Origin: a virus
Length of the DNA stretch: 21,744 nt
IMG/VR virus record: IMGVR_UViG_3300050821_011941
Span: 1 to 21,744 of that record
Reading direction: 5' to 3' (one strand)
A model generated the notes under the pieces. The model was not told the DNA's origin. It saw nothing but the letters and a program-made list of their open reading frames with translations, and did not search any database. The translations under genes were made by a program, and so were the position numbers. Below are positions 21,522 through 21,744 of this stretch, piece by piece (position 1 is the first letter of the stretch; each line of letters starts with the position of its first letter).

Positions 21522-21744
21522 ATGCTAAAATTCGACATTAAAAATCGTTGGTCGGGCGCAGTCAAATTCACGGCGGAAATTGATTGCGATGAGGGTGCAG
21601 CGTATTCGCTAAAGGTAGGTCTGGCTGTTAAATGGGGGATTGAGTTCGCCGCCAACTTGACCGACGCCGACTTGACCCGCGCCGACTTGACCCGCGCCGA
21701 CTTGACCCGCGCCGACTTGACCGAGGCCAACTTGACCGACGCCA
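21522..21744 (+). CDS. Pentapeptide-repeat protein (3' end outside window)
   Basis: The 5' part of a gene, 74 codons visible and open at the window end. A 43-residue N-terminal region ('MLKFDIKNRWSGAVKFTAEI', then 'AAYSLKVGLAVKWGIEFA') is typical of phage proteins in which a small β-domain precedes pentapeptide repeats. From residue 44 the A(D/N)LTx repeat begins (ANLTD, ADLTR three times, ADLTE, ANLTD) and continues off the edge. Such repeats build a right-handed quadrilateral β-helix; some mimic DNA and bind gyrase, but most have unknown roles, so no activity is assigned. The start follows the membrane peptide by six bases. Confidence 0.85.
   Translation, partial: MLKFDIKNRWSGAVKFTAEIDCDEGAAYSLKVGLAVKWGIEFAANLTDADLTRADLTRADLTRADLTEANLTDA
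21654..21743 (+). repeat. Six tandem 15-bp units encoding pentapeptides
   Basis: Six in-frame 15-base units, each with the form (A/G)ACTTGACC(C/G)(A/G)(C/G)GCC. Units two to four are identical and units one and six are identical. The near-identity at third codon positions points to recent expansion or slippage rather than to protein-level conservation alone. The array probably continues beyond the window. Confidence 0.9.

Overview
The window is the late (structural and lysis) region of a tailed double-stranded DNA phage or prophage, followed by the start of a separately promoted block of small genes. The packaging and head genes are lambda-like: an Nu1-type small terminase, a gpA-type large terminase with both catalytic domains, a gpB-type portal and a ClpP-type head protease. 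A tail terminator candidate, a tail tube candidate and a tape measure follow. No sheath protein is seen, so a non-contractile (siphovirus-like) tail is the best inference. No integrase, replication gene or host gene is visible, so the window does not show whether this is a prophage or a free virus. The host is inferred, with moderate confidence, to be a Verrucomicrobia-type Gram-negative bacterium. The basis is the Asn/Thr-rich secreted proteins and tail-fibre repeats of the type 'GNGSGLTSLNASAISAGTV', which I associate with that phylum.

Layout. Positions 1-267 hold no supported gene, only a possible promoter. From 268 to 20516 every credible gene is on the + strand and tightly packed, usually with ATGA, TAATG or TGATG overlaps. 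In order: terminase small subunit, a 60-aa zinc ribbon, terminase large subunit, two small proteins (one a 59-aa helix-turn-helix protein), a 140-aa unknown, portal, and a protease-capsid fusion (to 7221). Then come a secreted 147-aa protein, a perfect 12-bp hairpin, two or three neck/tail-completion proteins (to 9416), a second secreted protein, tail tube candidate, probable tail chaperone and tape measure (to 12441). Next are three unrecognised tail-tip proteins and a 971-aa fibre with a signal peptide (to 17924). The block ends with a lysis/envelope set: two membrane proteins, a secreted protein, a permuted NlpC/P60-like (YiiX-type) enzyme, a 63-aa protein and a membrane-anchored protein (to 20516). 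A small minus-strand gene converges on this block. From about 20770 a repeat-type operator and a promoter drive a second + operon: a ribbon-helix-helix protein, two unknowns, a 25-aa membrane peptide and a pentapeptide-repeat protein cut by the window end.

The most unusual features are these. (1) Several proteins inside the virion operon, including the main fibre, begin with convincing Sec signal peptides, which is hard to reconcile with cytoplasmic virion assembly. (2) The ClpP-like protease, a linker/scaffold segment and the capsid protein form one 719-aa frame with a plausible internal start. (3) A GC-rich hairpin separates the capsid and its secreted neighbour from the neck genes. (4) A ribbon-helix-helix gene sits behind an array of 10-bp repeats and an apparently leaderless promoter. 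All functional calls are from reading the sequence; no database search was run.
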